DNA of 64,000 bases, taken from CAZMVY01 sp964653435. GTDB taxonomy: Bacteria > Planctomycetota > Phycisphaerae > UBA1845 > PWPN01. The notes under the pieces are model-generated. The model had not been told where the DNA came from. It was given only the letters and a program-made list of their open reading frames with translations, and made no database searches. Within the stretch, counting starts at the first letter, position 1. The number at the start of each line of letters is the position of its first letter. Below, in pieces: positions 7,122 through 15,240 of this stretch. Where the stretch lies: NCBI GenBank assembly GCA_964653435.1, contig CAZZFA010000005.1, positions 35,723 through 99,722 of the forward strand, in the 5' to 3' direction. The position numbers and the translations under genes are program-made.

Positions 7122-8705
7122 ATGGGCGCACGCAATCGCTTCATCCCGGCGCTGCTCGTTGCCCTCCTGGGCAGCGCGATGCTCTGGGGAACACTCGGCT
7201 ACGCCGCCTACTTTCGCAGCGACTGCTACCGCCGCAAGACCGCGGCCCAACTCGCCCGCTTCTTTCAGTTGCCCGTTGAGATCGGCCGCGTCGAGCCGCA
7301 TACATTCCACAGCCGCGTCTTCCGCGATGTCTCGATCTGGCTGCCCGACCGGCGCGACCGCGTGTTCTTCTGCCCCGCCGCGATCTGGCGGGAGGCGGGC
7401 CCCTCGGCCCGCCCCGATATCTTTCTCGACCTCGCGGGCGGCACGCTGACGATCGGCAGCGAATCCTGGTTGCCCGAGGACTACCGGTACATACTGCGGT
7501 CCGCCCTGACGGAGAATCTGAGCCGGGTGAGCCTGCGACGGGTGCTCCTGCACGGCATGGAACTGGTGTGGCCCAAGGGCAGCGGGCACATCGTCGCGGA
7601 AGGCGTGACGGGCGAAATCGCCTTCCACGACAATCAGCACGGCGACGCCACGTTCATCTCGCGACGCCTGAACGGATACGAGGTGACCGAGCCGATCCAC
7701 ATTTACGCCCGCGTTCAGCCGGGCCAGCAGGACTTCCTGCCCGAGGTACAGCTCACCGTACCGCGCTTGCCGATCGCCACGCTGGAACTCGATCGTCTGC
7801 TCGGCTCACCGGTTCGTACCGGCCACTTTGACGGCCGCATCACATACCACCAGCGAGAGGGCATGGAGTACGTGCAAGTCAGCGGCCAGGCCGACGGACT
7901 GGAGCTGCGAGAGCTGACGCAGCACGCTCCGTTCGGTCCGCTCGCAGGCCGCCTCAGCCTCCGCATCGAAGACGCTCGCATCGCCGCCCTGCCGAAGACC
8001 GGGCTCGAATCGATCCGCTTCAACGGCCGCGTCGAGGAACTCGATCTGGGCGCACTCGCCGCCTGGGCCGGCTACCCGGGAATCGGCGGCCGCGCGAATC
8101 TTATCGTGTACCAGGCGTTTCTGGAGGGGCGCCGGCTCCGCGAGTTCAGCGCAGGCGGCCGGATCGACGCGGTCCGGCTCGAGCAGGTGACCCGGCTCCT
8201 GGGCCGAGGCGAGATCCGCGGCGATCTCGCGATCCGCCTGAACGCCGTCCGCATCGTGGACGATCAGATTGCCGCCCTCGATGCCGATATCGACGTCGGA
8301 CCGCCGCGAGGCAACGCAGGCACGATCGACCGCCAGTTGCTCCTGGGAACCTTCAAGGACCTCCTCGGCCTGAGCTTGCCGGAGCAGTTGCTGCCGGAGC
8401 GAATCGAATTCGCCCGAATCGGCGCCAAGGTTCTCGTCAACGAAGGTCGCCTGCGATTGCTCGGCACGGCGGGCGAGAACCGCGATGCCATGATCGTCCT
8501 TCGTCTCCTGGGCCAGGACATTCCGATCCCGGCGCCGACGGAAATGTTCTCGATCCGGTCGGTGCTTGATCGCATGCAGGCCCGCGCCCGGGGCGTTGAT
8601 CTGGAGACGCTCAAGCGATGGTGGCGAAGCCCGGGCGCGGCCGGTCGCCCGGCCTCGCAAGCTGCATGGCAGCCCGACACGCAACCGACCACCAAACGAC
8701 ACTGA
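7122..8705 (+). CDS. AsmA/YdbH-like membrane-anchored protein
   Basis: 527 residues from ATG 7122, supported by GAGGA just upstream. One N-terminal membrane anchor (IPALLVALLGSAMLWGTLGYAAYF) precedes a long beta-rich region with no enzymatic motif. LARFFQLPVEIGRVEPHTFHSRVFRDVSIW is the usual opening of AsmA-type proteins, and repeated strand pairs such as GRANLIVYQAFLEG and GEIRGDLAIRLN follow. Proteins of this class sit in the periplasm, bridge inner and outer membranes, and are linked to phospholipid transport. The last 30 residues are low-complexity. Assignment to the broad group is reasonable; the exact family is not certain. It lies 143 nt before the HAD gene. Confidence 0.7.
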   Translation: MGARNRFIPALLVALLGSAMLWGTLGYAAYFRSDCYRRKTAAQLARFFQLPVEIGRVEPHTFHSRVFRDVSIWLPDRRDRVFFCPAAIWREAGPSARPDIFLDLAGGTLTIGSESWLPEDYRYILRSALTENLSRVSLRRVLLHGMELVWPKGSGHIVAEGVTGEIAFHDNQHGDATFISRRLNGYEVTEPIHIYARVQPGQQDFLPEVQLTVPRLPIATLELDRLLGSPVRTGHFDGRITYHQREGMEYVQVSGQADGLELRELTQHAPFGPLAGRLSLRIEDARIAALPKTGLESIRFNGRVEELDLGALAAWAGYPGIGGRANLIVYQAFLEGRRLREFSAGGRIDAVRLEQVTRLLGRGEIRGDLAIRLNAVRIVDDQIAALDADIDVGPPRGNAGTIDRQLLLGTFKDLLGLSLPEQLLPERIEFARIGAKVLVNEGRLRLLGTAGENRDAMIVLRLLGQDIPIPAPTEMFSIRSVLDRMQARARGVDLETLKRWWRSPGAAGRPASQAAWQPDTQPTTKRH

Positions 8706-8848
8706 CGAGCGGCGCGCGGCAATTCGCCGCAAGGCGGATTTCGCACTTGCCCCGCTCTCGTCGCCGCCCGCGCCGGCGTGTTCGGCTAGTTCCGCGGGCA
8801 TCGGCAACGCTTGATCCGTTGCCTGCGCCGCGTTATCAACGGCGCGGC

Positions 8849-9526
8849 ATGACCGTTGCACCGGACAAACCCGCGAAGCCCCGTCGGATTCGGGCGGTCA
8901 TCTTCGACCTCGACGGGACGATCACGCGCCCGTACCTCGACTTTGCCGCCATCCGCGCCGAGGCGTCGCTCGACGCCTCGCAGCCCATCCTCGAACAGAT
9001 GGAGAAGCTCGACGCCGCCCGCCGCACACAGGTACAGGCCATCCTCGAGCGCCACGAGGAAGAGGCGGCCCGGAACAGCGAATTGCACGACGGGGCGAAA
9101 GAGGTCTTGACGGCCCTGCACCAACGCGGGATTGCCCTTGCCCTGCTCACCCGCAACAGCCGCCGGTCGGTTGCAATCGTCCTGAAGAAGCATCACCTCG
9201 CTTTCGACTTCGTCCGCACGCGCGAGGACGGCGCCCTCAAGCCGTCCGCCGAGCCCGTCCGGGCCATCTGCGCCGCCCTGGGCGTCACGCCGGAGCAGAC
9301 GCTGATGGTCGGCGATTATCTCTTTGACATTCAGGCCGGCGCCGCCGCCGGAACCGCTACCGCTCTGATGATCGGCGAGCAACCGCCCCCCGCCTTCGCC
9401 CATCAGGCCGACTATGTGATCCGCCGACTGGACGAAATACCGGCGATCCTCGATACTGCCGTTCCGGGCTTCGAGGCACGAGGTCCGAACGCCGAAGCCC
9501 GATGCCCGAGACCCGACACGCAATGA
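8849..9526 (+). CDS. HAD-superfamily hydrolase (phosphoglycolate phosphatase-like)
   Basis: 225 residues from ATG 8849. All four HAD motifs are present: VIFDLDGTI (nucleophile and acid Asp), LALLTRNSRR (motif II Thr), GALKPSAEPV (motif III Lys) and MVGDYLFDIQAGAAAGT (motif IV). A helical cap lies between motif I and II (LEQMEKLDAARRTQVQAILERHEEEAARN). It should hydrolyse a small phosphomonoester; the substrate cannot be read from sequence. Its stop overlaps the start of the ABC permease by 4 nt (ATGA), so the two are translated together. The pairing does not suggest an obvious shared pathway. Confidence 0.85.
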   Translation: MTVAPDKPAKPRRIRAVIFDLDGTITRPYLDFAAIRAEASLDASQPILEQMEKLDAARRTQVQAILERHEEEAARNSELHDGAKEVLTALHQRGIALALLTRNSRRSVAIVLKKHHLAFDFVRTREDGALKPSAEPVRAICAALGVTPEQTLMVGDYLFDIQAGAAAGTATALMIGEQPPPAFAHQADYVIRRLDEIPAILDTAVPGFEARGPNAEARCPRPDTQ

Positions 9527-10752
9527 GTTACCTCCCCCTCGCCAACATCGTGCACCGCAAGCTTCGCAGCCTGCTCTGCATGCTCGCCGTCGCCATCGGC
9601 ATCGCCATGCTCGTCGTAATGCTGGGCCTTTCACATGGAACGCTCAATGAGGTCGCGCAGCGAATGGAATCCGTGCCGGCCGAGTTGCTCGTCATGCCTC
9701 GCGGCGAGAACGCCATCTATGTCGGCGGCGGCTTCTTCAGCGAGAACTACGCACACCTCATTCGTGACATCACGATCGACGGCAGGAAGGCCGTCGACCG
9801 CGTGATCCCGGTCTTCTGGCTCACGGCGTCGGTCGGCGGCCAGAAACAGCGGATCTTCGGCGTGGAACGGCGCGATGCCTTGACCATTTTCGGCGACCGC
9901 CGGCTCGTCGAGGGACGTCTGTTCGACGCAGACGGCCGATTCGAGCAGGCCGTCGAACAGGCAATCGCCAGACAGGGCAGCCGCAACGGCGGCTATGACA
10001 CGGAAGCCATGGAAGCCGACCCGGCCCAGGCCGAGGCGATGAACGCCGCCCTGGAGCTCGTCATCGATCAGCGTTTGCAACGGGTCGCGAAGCTCCAGGT
10101 GGGCGATAAGGTTCCCCTGGCCGGCCGCACATTCACGATCGTCGGGGTCGTCGAAACCGGCGTCGCGGCGAGGGTCTTCGCCCCGATTCAGACGCTCCGG
10201 CACATCCAGTCGTCGGGGTTGCGGAAGTCCACGATGTTCCTCGTGCATCTGACCGACCCCGGCAAGGCGGAGCAGGTCGCCGCGGCGATCGAACATGAGG
10301 TTCCCGATACGCAGGTGGTTGAAAAGGCGGCATACGGCCGACTCCTCTTCGAGAGCTTTTCCCAGATTTACGCCTTTATCAACATCGCCTCCGGCGTGGC
10401 GCTTGTGGTCTGCTTCCTGTTTACGCTGCTGACGATGTACACGCTCGTCCTGGAGCGCACACGCGAGATCGGCATTCTGCGATCGCTCGGCGCCACCCGG
10501 CGGTACATCGTCCGGCTCGCGATCGAGGAGTCGTTGATCCTGTGTACGGGCGGAACGGTCTCAGGCCTCGCCCTTGCCGTCGCCGCAAAGTACGGCATCG
10601 AACACTTCATGCCGCTGCAGACGGTGCAGATCGAATGGCGGTGGATCGTCCTGGCGCTCGGGGTCGGCATCATCGGCGGCGTCGGCAGCGCGATCTACCC
10701 CGGCTACCGCGCCGCCCGACTCGATCCGGCCACCGCCCTCGCATTCGAATGA
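9523..10752 (+). CDS. ABC transporter permease, MacB/FtsX (LolC/E) type
   Basis: 409 residues. The layout is classic for this family: one N-terminal membrane helix (LRSLLCMLAVAIGIAMLVVML), a large extracytoplasmic MacB-core domain of about 250 residues, and three C-terminal helices containing ERTREIGILRSLGATRRYI, the FtsX signature that contacts the ATPase. It ends in YPGYRAARLDPATALAFE, also typical. ATG 9523 overlaps the HAD stop. The ATPase that must power it is not in this window. Possible roles are lipoprotein release, peptide export or envelope stress; sequence does not separate them. Confidence 0.9.
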   Translation: MSYLPLANIVHRKLRSLLCMLAVAIGIAMLVVMLGLSHGTLNEVAQRMESVPAELLVMPRGENAIYVGGGFFSENYAHLIRDITIDGRKAVDRVIPVFWLTASVGGQKQRIFGVERRDALTIFGDRRLVEGRLFDADGRFEQAVEQAIARQGSRNGGYDTEAMEADPAQAEAMNAALELVIDQRLQRVAKLQVGDKVPLAGRTFTIVGVVETGVAARVFAPIQTLRHIQSSGLRKSTMFLVHLTDPGKAEQVAAAIEHEVPDTQVVEKAAYGRLLFESFSQIYAFINIASGVALVVCFLFTLLTMYTLVLERTREIGILRSLGATRRYIVRLAIEESLILCTGGTVSGLALAVAAKYGIEHFMPLQTVQIEWRWIVLALGVGIIGGVGSAIYPGYRAARLDPATALAFE

Positions 10753-10757
10753 ACAAA

Positions 10758-10781
10758 GCCCCGCCTCATCGCGTGCGGGGC
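10758..10781 (+). terminator. Hairpin after the ABC permease gene
   Basis: GCCCCGC (10758-10764) and GCGGGGC (10775-10781) form a 7-bp stem with a 10-nt loop right after the stop. There is no T-run, so termination is only likely, not certain. Confidence 0.4.
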
Positions 10782-10930
10782 GGCAACGCGACGTGCAGAC
10801 ACAGCATCTCCGCGTTTTCTTGTTCGCGTTCAGAAGGTCTGCCAGAGGCTTGCCTCGCGGCCATTCCGGGTCTTGTCAGGTATCTCTTCGCGTTGCCGCC
10901 AGGCCAAACGAAGGCGAACGGGTTGCCGAC

Positions 10931-11248
10931 TCAGTACCACACGACATCGCCGTACGCGCCCCAGTCGTAGGAGTCGTCAACGTAGTAGTAGTCGCTGTAG
11001 TACCAGTCGTCGTAGTACCAGTCATCGTAGTACCAATCGCCGTAGCAGTCGTAGCAGTAGTCGTCGTAGTAGAAGTCGTCGTAGTAGGCATAGTCGTAGT
11101 AACCGTAATCCTCGTAGTACGGGCCGTAGTAGCCGTCAACGGCGGGCAGGAACGTCACCTCGCACCCCGTCGCCGCCGCCAAGCATGCCACGGCCACCAG
11201 AAGCCTGCCGGCCCCGCCCAACCGCCCCGATAAAGCATACGACAGCAT
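10931..11248 (-). CDS. Tyr/Asp-rich low-complexity lipoprotein
   Basis: 105 residues from ATG 11248 (ATG 11272 is an alternative). The N-terminus is an export signal with basic residues, a hydrophobic core LLVAVACLAAATGC and a lipobox at C29. After EVTFLPAVDG the mature part consists almost wholly of Tyr, Asp and Trp in short units such as YYDDWYYDDWYY, with two cysteines (DYCYDCYG). On the plus strand this shows as GTAGTA/CGTAGT-like tandem repeats between about 10960 and 11130. The signal peptide makes a real gene more likely than a chance repeat. A metal-binding or surface-adhesive role is conceivable but not shown. Confidence 0.7.
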   Translation of the reverse strand: MLSYALSGRLGGAGRLLVAVACLAAATGCEVTFLPAVDGYYGPYYEDYGYYDYAYYDDFYYDDYCYDCYGDWYYDDWYYDDWYYSDYYYVDDSYDWGAYGDVVWY

Positions 11249-11512
11249 GGCATCACCCCAGCGCTGCGTCATGACCGCCCGCCTGATCCGCGGGACGTCA
11301 CGCCGGCCCGGCCGTGTCTCGGCCCTGTTATTCAAGACACGCGCGGTGCGTCCTCGTTAGCCTGGGGCGGCGAAGATATCGCCCCGGCGGTGCCTTATCG
11401 GGCGACAGACCGCCCTTTTGCGGGCGCCCGGCATGCCCGGCACGCGCCCAGCGCGGGCAAATCGCCGCCCGTGCGAAAGTCGCACGCCCGTCAGCAACGC
11501 CATAGAATCGGC

Positions 11513-12733
11513 ATGGAACCCAACCGTCCCATGCAGTACTCGGTGAACGTCAAGCAATCGTCCTTTGCCGTCGGCCTCAACCCGCCCGACTATGACACGA
11601 TCCTTTCATTCGACCTGGCAGGACGCATGATCGGGGCGTACGTGCGCGACGCCTCCGGCCATGAGGCCAACTATCGGCGCGGCTATGACAACCGCGTGAT
11701 CAGGCTCATCAAGGACTCTCTGCTCCACAACAAGTACATCGAGGAACTGACGGATGCCGATCGCGACGCCCTGCTGGCGCATTGCTTCGCCATCGTGGAT
11801 GAGATCCTGCGCGACGACCGGCTGCCGCCCCCTCAGGCCGCCCTGCTGCGGCGCGCGGCGGAAAACGGCCCGCCGGCCCTTGCCGCCCAGCGCGAGCGAT
11901 TCCTCGGCATTTACGGGGCCGTGCCCATCCTTCCGCCGGACCAGTACCGGGCCCTCGTCCTGCAGGCGACGCGCGGCTGCCCCTTCAATGACTGCGACTT
12001 CTGCTCTTTCTATCGCGGTTGCGAATTCCATGTGAACACCGCCGCCGAGTTCGATGAACACATGGAAGCCGTCCGCCGGTTCTTCGGCGAATCGCTTCGC
12101 CTGCGACAAAGCGTCTTTCTCGGCGATGCGAACGCCGTGCTCCTCCCGACGGCCCGGCTGCTCGAACGTATGGAGCAGGTGCGTCGGAAGTTCGATATGG
12201 CGCCGCCCGACCTCTCCGTCCGCGACGAGGTCGGCTGGCGGCGTGAGCACCCGTATGGCCTCATCGGGTTCTACGGCTTCCTCGACGGCCTCAGCGGAAC
12301 GCGCAAGACGCTCGCCGACTACCGCTCGCTGGCCGCCGCCGGCCTGAAACGCGTGTACATCGGCGCCGAGAGCGGCTGCGACGAGGTCCTCGAGCGCGTG
12401 AACAAGCCTTGCCGCCGCGCCGACGTCGTTGAGACGGTGCAACTCTGCCGGCAGGCCGGCATCGCGGTCGGGCTGATCCTTCTCGCCGGCGTCTGCGAAG
12501 ACGACCCCGCGCTCGCGGCACGCCACCTCGACGAATCGTGTGCGATGGTGAACGCGCTTCCGCTCGGACCGCTCGACATCGTGTATCTTTCGCCCTTCGT
12601 GCGCGACCGGGCCCGGGCAAGCCGGCTGCCCCCTTTCGCTGAGGAGCAACTGGCAAGGCTCCACGCGGGCATCCGGCGGCGCGCGGACGGCCCGCGCGTC
12701 GTCATCTACGACATCCGCGGCTTCATTTACTGA
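11513..12733 (+). CDS. Radical SAM protein with a Cx4Cx2C cluster motif
   Basis: 406 residues from ATG 11513; ATG 11531 is possible. TRGCPFNDCDFCSFYRGCEF gives C156, C161 and C164, an Cx4Cx2C spacing rather than the common Cx3Cx2C. Further support for a radical SAM barrel comes from SVFLGDANAVL, GFYGFLDGLSGTRKTLADY, LKRVYIGAESGCDEVL and the late GIAVGLILLAGV strand. The 150 residues before the cluster form a helical N-terminal region with HNKYIEELTDADRDALL. No C-terminal auxiliary cysteine cluster is visible. The reaction is unknown. Both neighbours are separate transcription units. Confidence 0.85.
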   Translation: MEPNRPMQYSVNVKQSSFAVGLNPPDYDTILSFDLAGRMIGAYVRDASGHEANYRRGYDNRVIRLIKDSLLHNKYIEELTDADRDALLAHCFAIVDEILRDDRLPPPQAALLRRAAENGPPALAAQRERFLGIYGAVPILPPDQYRALVLQATRGCPFNDCDFCSFYRGCEFHVNTAAEFDEHMEAVRRFFGESLRLRQSVFLGDANAVLLPTARLLERMEQVRRKFDMAPPDLSVRDEVGWRREHPYGLIGFYGFLDGLSGTRKTLADYRSLAAAGLKRVYIGAESGCDEVLERVNKPCRRADVVETVQLCRQAGIAVGLILLAGVCEDDPALAARHLDESCAMVNALPLGPLDIVYLSPFVRDRARASRLPPFAEEQLARLHAGIRRRADGPRVVIYDIRGFIY

Positions 12734-13007
12734 CGAGGCCTGCCGATGTATCTCGTATGCGAACCTTCGGCCGTCCGCCGGGAGCGGACGGTCAAAGCCG
12801 GGCGAGGGGTTGCGAGGCCCTCCGCCGGCGCCCGAAAAAAGCCGGACGGGGGTACTCGACACCGCGCTCATGGTCAGTACATAATAGCACGAGCCTCGGC
12901 CGCGTAATGACCGAGGCCGGGTACGTGAGCGGGCTTCCGGTCGCAAGCGTTTTCGGCGGAGACGTCCGGACTCATAGATATCATTCATTCATTATCCGGA
13001 ACCGCTC

Positions 13008-14528
13008 ATGCTGCGTTTTTCGGTGTTTGAAAACGGAGGCGTCGCCCAACGGGTCGATCTGAACGGGTCGTACCTGGTCGGCAGCGATGGTGTACCGCTT
13101 CGCGCGGAGATCGAGTTCCGCGACGGGGAGATTGTCTGCACCAAGCGGGCCCCCGGGCCGGCGGGGCTGGCCCTGCTCTGGCCCGTGAAGGGATGCGGAC
13201 GAATCCTCCTGGAGAGCGCCAGGCTCCCGGAACGCGACAAACCGTACAACCTCCATCTCGAACTGGCCCGCGGCCGGCTGATGCGAATCGACCAGAAGCG
13301 CGAGGAATGGGGCCTGTTCGACTTCCCGGGCATGGAGGAGCTCAACGCGCAGTTGAAGCTTTCCCGCGAGTACTTCGTCCGGGCCCTACAGGCGGACAGC
13401 CCGGCCGAGGTGGCCCGGTGGGCCGATCAGGCCCTTCAGAGCGCGATCGTCGTCGGCGAGCGTATCAGCCTCTTCCACGCCGACATCTTCCTGAGCCGTC
13501 GCCGCCAGACCCATGCGTTCAATCGGCGCCCGTTCGGCTGCGTGCTTGATCCGACCAACACCTCCGAGCCGTACTACCACCGCATCCGCGAGGCCTTCGA
13601 CTTCGTCAATCTCCCCATGCTCTGGAAGGACATCGAGCCGAAGGAGCAGGAGATCAACTGGACCTCGCTTGATGCCTGGGTCGACTGGCTGACCCGCCAC
13701 CGCGTGCCGATCACCGCGGGCCCGCTCGTCTCCTTCCAGGAAGGCCATGTGCCCGACTGGCTTTTCATCTACGAGCACGACTACGACGCGATCCGCGGCA
13801 TGGTCTTTGAGCATGTCCGCCGGGTCGTCGAGCGCTACGGCCGCCACGTGCAGCGCTGGGTGGTAGTCGGCGGCGTCCACGCGACGAACCCGCTGCACTT
13901 CAACTTCGAGCAACTCATGGAGCTGACCCGCGTGGCCGCCACCCTCGTCAAGCAACTCGCACCGCGCGCCGCCTCCATCGTCGAGCTGATCTCGCCGTGG
14001 GGCGAGTATTACTCGCGCAACCAGCGGACGATCCCGCCGATGCTCTATGCCGATATGGCCGTCCAGAGCGGCATCGGGTTTGATGCCTTCGGCCTCCAGT
14101 TCCAGTTCGGCCCCGGCCTGGATGGGATGTTCGTCCGGGACATGTTCCAGATCTCCAGCATGATCGACCGCGTCGGCAACCTCGGCAAGCCGGTCCACGT
14201 GACGGCCGCCCAGGTTCCGGGCGTCCTGCGGCTTCCGGGAGGCGGCGGCTCGATGGTCGCCGACGGCGGCACCTGGCGCCAGGAATGGAACGAAGAAGTG
14301 CAGGCCGCCTGGCTGAAGGAGTTCTACCAGACGGCCTTGAGCAAGCCTTTTGTCGAGACGGTGACTTGGCGCGACCTGGCGGACGAAGCCCCGTTGGCCA
14401 TCATGCCGAACGGAGGCCTCATCCGCGCAGACCACACGCCCAAGTCGGCATTCAAGATGCTCCTCAGTCTCCGTCACGACATCCTGGGCGCCTCGCGCAA
14501 GCCCCCGCGCCACGCGGAAACGACCTGA
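13008..14528 (+). CDS. GH10-like (xylanase-fold) protein lacking the expected catalytic glutamates
   Basis: 506 residues. Residues 1-160 form an N-terminal beta-rich region plus a helical segment; from about 170 the sequence follows the family 10 glycoside hydrolase barrel: FDFVNLPMLWKDIEP (MKWxxxEP-like), VPITAGPLVSFQEGHVPDWL, YGRHVQRWVVVGGVHATN, and LGKPVHVTAAQVPG. In active GH10 enzymes the WDVVNE motif carries the acid/base and the xxTE motif the nucleophile. Here these read W284-VVVGG and VT-A400, so both glutamates are missing. No signal peptide is apparent, so it seems cytoplasmic. It may be a binding or regulatory relative of xylanases. The alignment is made by eye. Confidence 0.75.
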   Translation: MLRFSVFENGGVAQRVDLNGSYLVGSDGVPLRAEIEFRDGEIVCTKRAPGPAGLALLWPVKGCGRILLESARLPERDKPYNLHLELARGRLMRIDQKREEWGLFDFPGMEELNAQLKLSREYFVRALQADSPAEVARWADQALQSAIVVGERISLFHADIFLSRRRQTHAFNRRPFGCVLDPTNTSEPYYHRIREAFDFVNLPMLWKDIEPKEQEINWTSLDAWVDWLTRHRVPITAGPLVSFQEGHVPDWLFIYEHDYDAIRGMVFEHVRRVVERYGRHVQRWVVVGGVHATNPLHFNFEQLMELTRVAATLVKQLAPRAASIVELISPWGEYYSRNQRTIPPMLYADMAVQSGIGFDAFGLQFQFGPGLDGMFVRDMFQISSMIDRVGNLGKPVHVTAAQVPGVLRLPGGGGSMVADGGTWRQEWNEEVQAAWLKEFYQTALSKPFVETVTWRDLADEAPLAIMPNGGLIRADHTPKSAFKMLLSLRHDILGASRKPPRHAETT

Positions 14529-14690
14529 CGACCCCGCGCCGCACGGCACAGTAACGTGGGAAAACGCGGAAACAGGAAGCAGCCCTCCGCCGCGACCGGA
14601 CACGGGATCCCAGAGCCGTCCGGGTCGTTTGCCCGGCTGACCCGGACTCAAGCCGAATCGGCACGCAATGGCACGCCCTACGCCCTTCTG

Positions 14691-14885
14691 CCCCAAGGCG
14701 GCCTTCGGCCGCAACCGAACACGGCCGTGCCGGCGGCCGTCATGCTGAGCGAAGCGAAGCATCCAGCTTCTCTGCGCCAATCAGCCGGATTCTTCGTCGC
14801 TGCGCTCCTCAGAATGACGGGTCGCGCTACCGCCGCAGCGCGATGACATGCGCGCAAGGCGCGCAAAAGCTGCGACGGAAGACTT
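14691..14885 (-). repeat. Dispersed ~196-bp repeat, copy A (reverse orientation)
   Basis: The reverse complement aligns over its whole length with 28038-28234 and 37537-37732, with scattered mismatches. The core holds inverted ends GTCATGCTGAG (14739-14749) and CTCAGAATGAC (14808-14818) that can form a long hairpin. Purely intergenic, between two plus-strand genes. Confidence 0.85.
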
Positions 14886-14889
14886 CAAG

Positions 14890-14919
14890 ATCCTCGCGCA
14901 TCGCAAACATTCCGAAAGC
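14890..14919 (-). repeat. Short dispersed motif (AAACATTCCGAAA type), copy 1
   Basis: ATCCTCGCG, six variable bases, AAACATTCCGAAA and two more bases; about 24 of 30 bases match the copy at 20739-20768. It directly abuts repeat copy A. Confidence 0.45.
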
Positions 14920-15121
14920 GGACGAGACACCCGCGCCCCGTGCTTGGCTGCGGGCGAAGGCCGCGCCGCGAGCTGCGCCCCGCGCCGGGACCGTCGCCGA
15001 GAAGACGCCCCTGAGAAAGGCTGTGTCGCGCAACTCCAGGCCCCAGAAGATGTTACCGGCTGTCAGTGGGTACATTGGAGGTCTCCCGCGCGTGGCCGCC
15101 AGGGGTTCTGTACCGTCGTCC

Positions 15122-15149
15122 TTGCTTGCATCCTACGGCAGGTTATAAT
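15122..15149 (+). promoter_or_regulatory. Sigma-70-like promoter of the prepilin-like gene
   Basis: TTGCTT (15122-15127), 16-nt spacer and a perfect TATAAT (15144-15149). Transcription would start near 15156 and give an untranslated leader of about 85 nt before the ATG at 15241. A perfect -10 stands out in this GC-rich sequence. Confidence 0.6.
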
Positions 15150-15240
15150 GCGGTTAGTCCAGCCAATGCCGTTCCGACTGGGCGAAGCGGTGGCGCAAGC
15201 CGTAAGCCGTAAGCCGTTCGTTCGGCGCGAGGACAGAATC

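Larger units (their letters stand above)
14529..15240. other. Intergenic, 712 nt, with a repeat copy and a promoter
   Basis: The stretch between the GH10-like gene and the prepilin-like gene holds a 195-bp repeat copy (14691-14885), a shorter dispersed motif (14890-14919) and a good promoter (15122-15149). The remainder is GC-rich with open frames on both strands but no recognisable protein. A plus-strand frame is continuous from 14848 into the prepilin-like gene, but it crosses the repeat and promoter and is not believable as coding. Confidence 0.5.

Noticed and set aside
10960..11130. Direct repeats that look array-like on the plus strand
   Set aside because: Considered as CRISPR or satellite DNA, but units are 3-12 nt, without spacers, and encode the Tyr/Asp-rich lipoprotein on the other strand.
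14827..15075. 82-codon minus-strand frame beginning MYPLTAGNIFW
   Set aside because: Its second half lies in the dispersed repeat copy A and the rest is Ala/Arg-rich; no ribosome site. Treated as intergenic.
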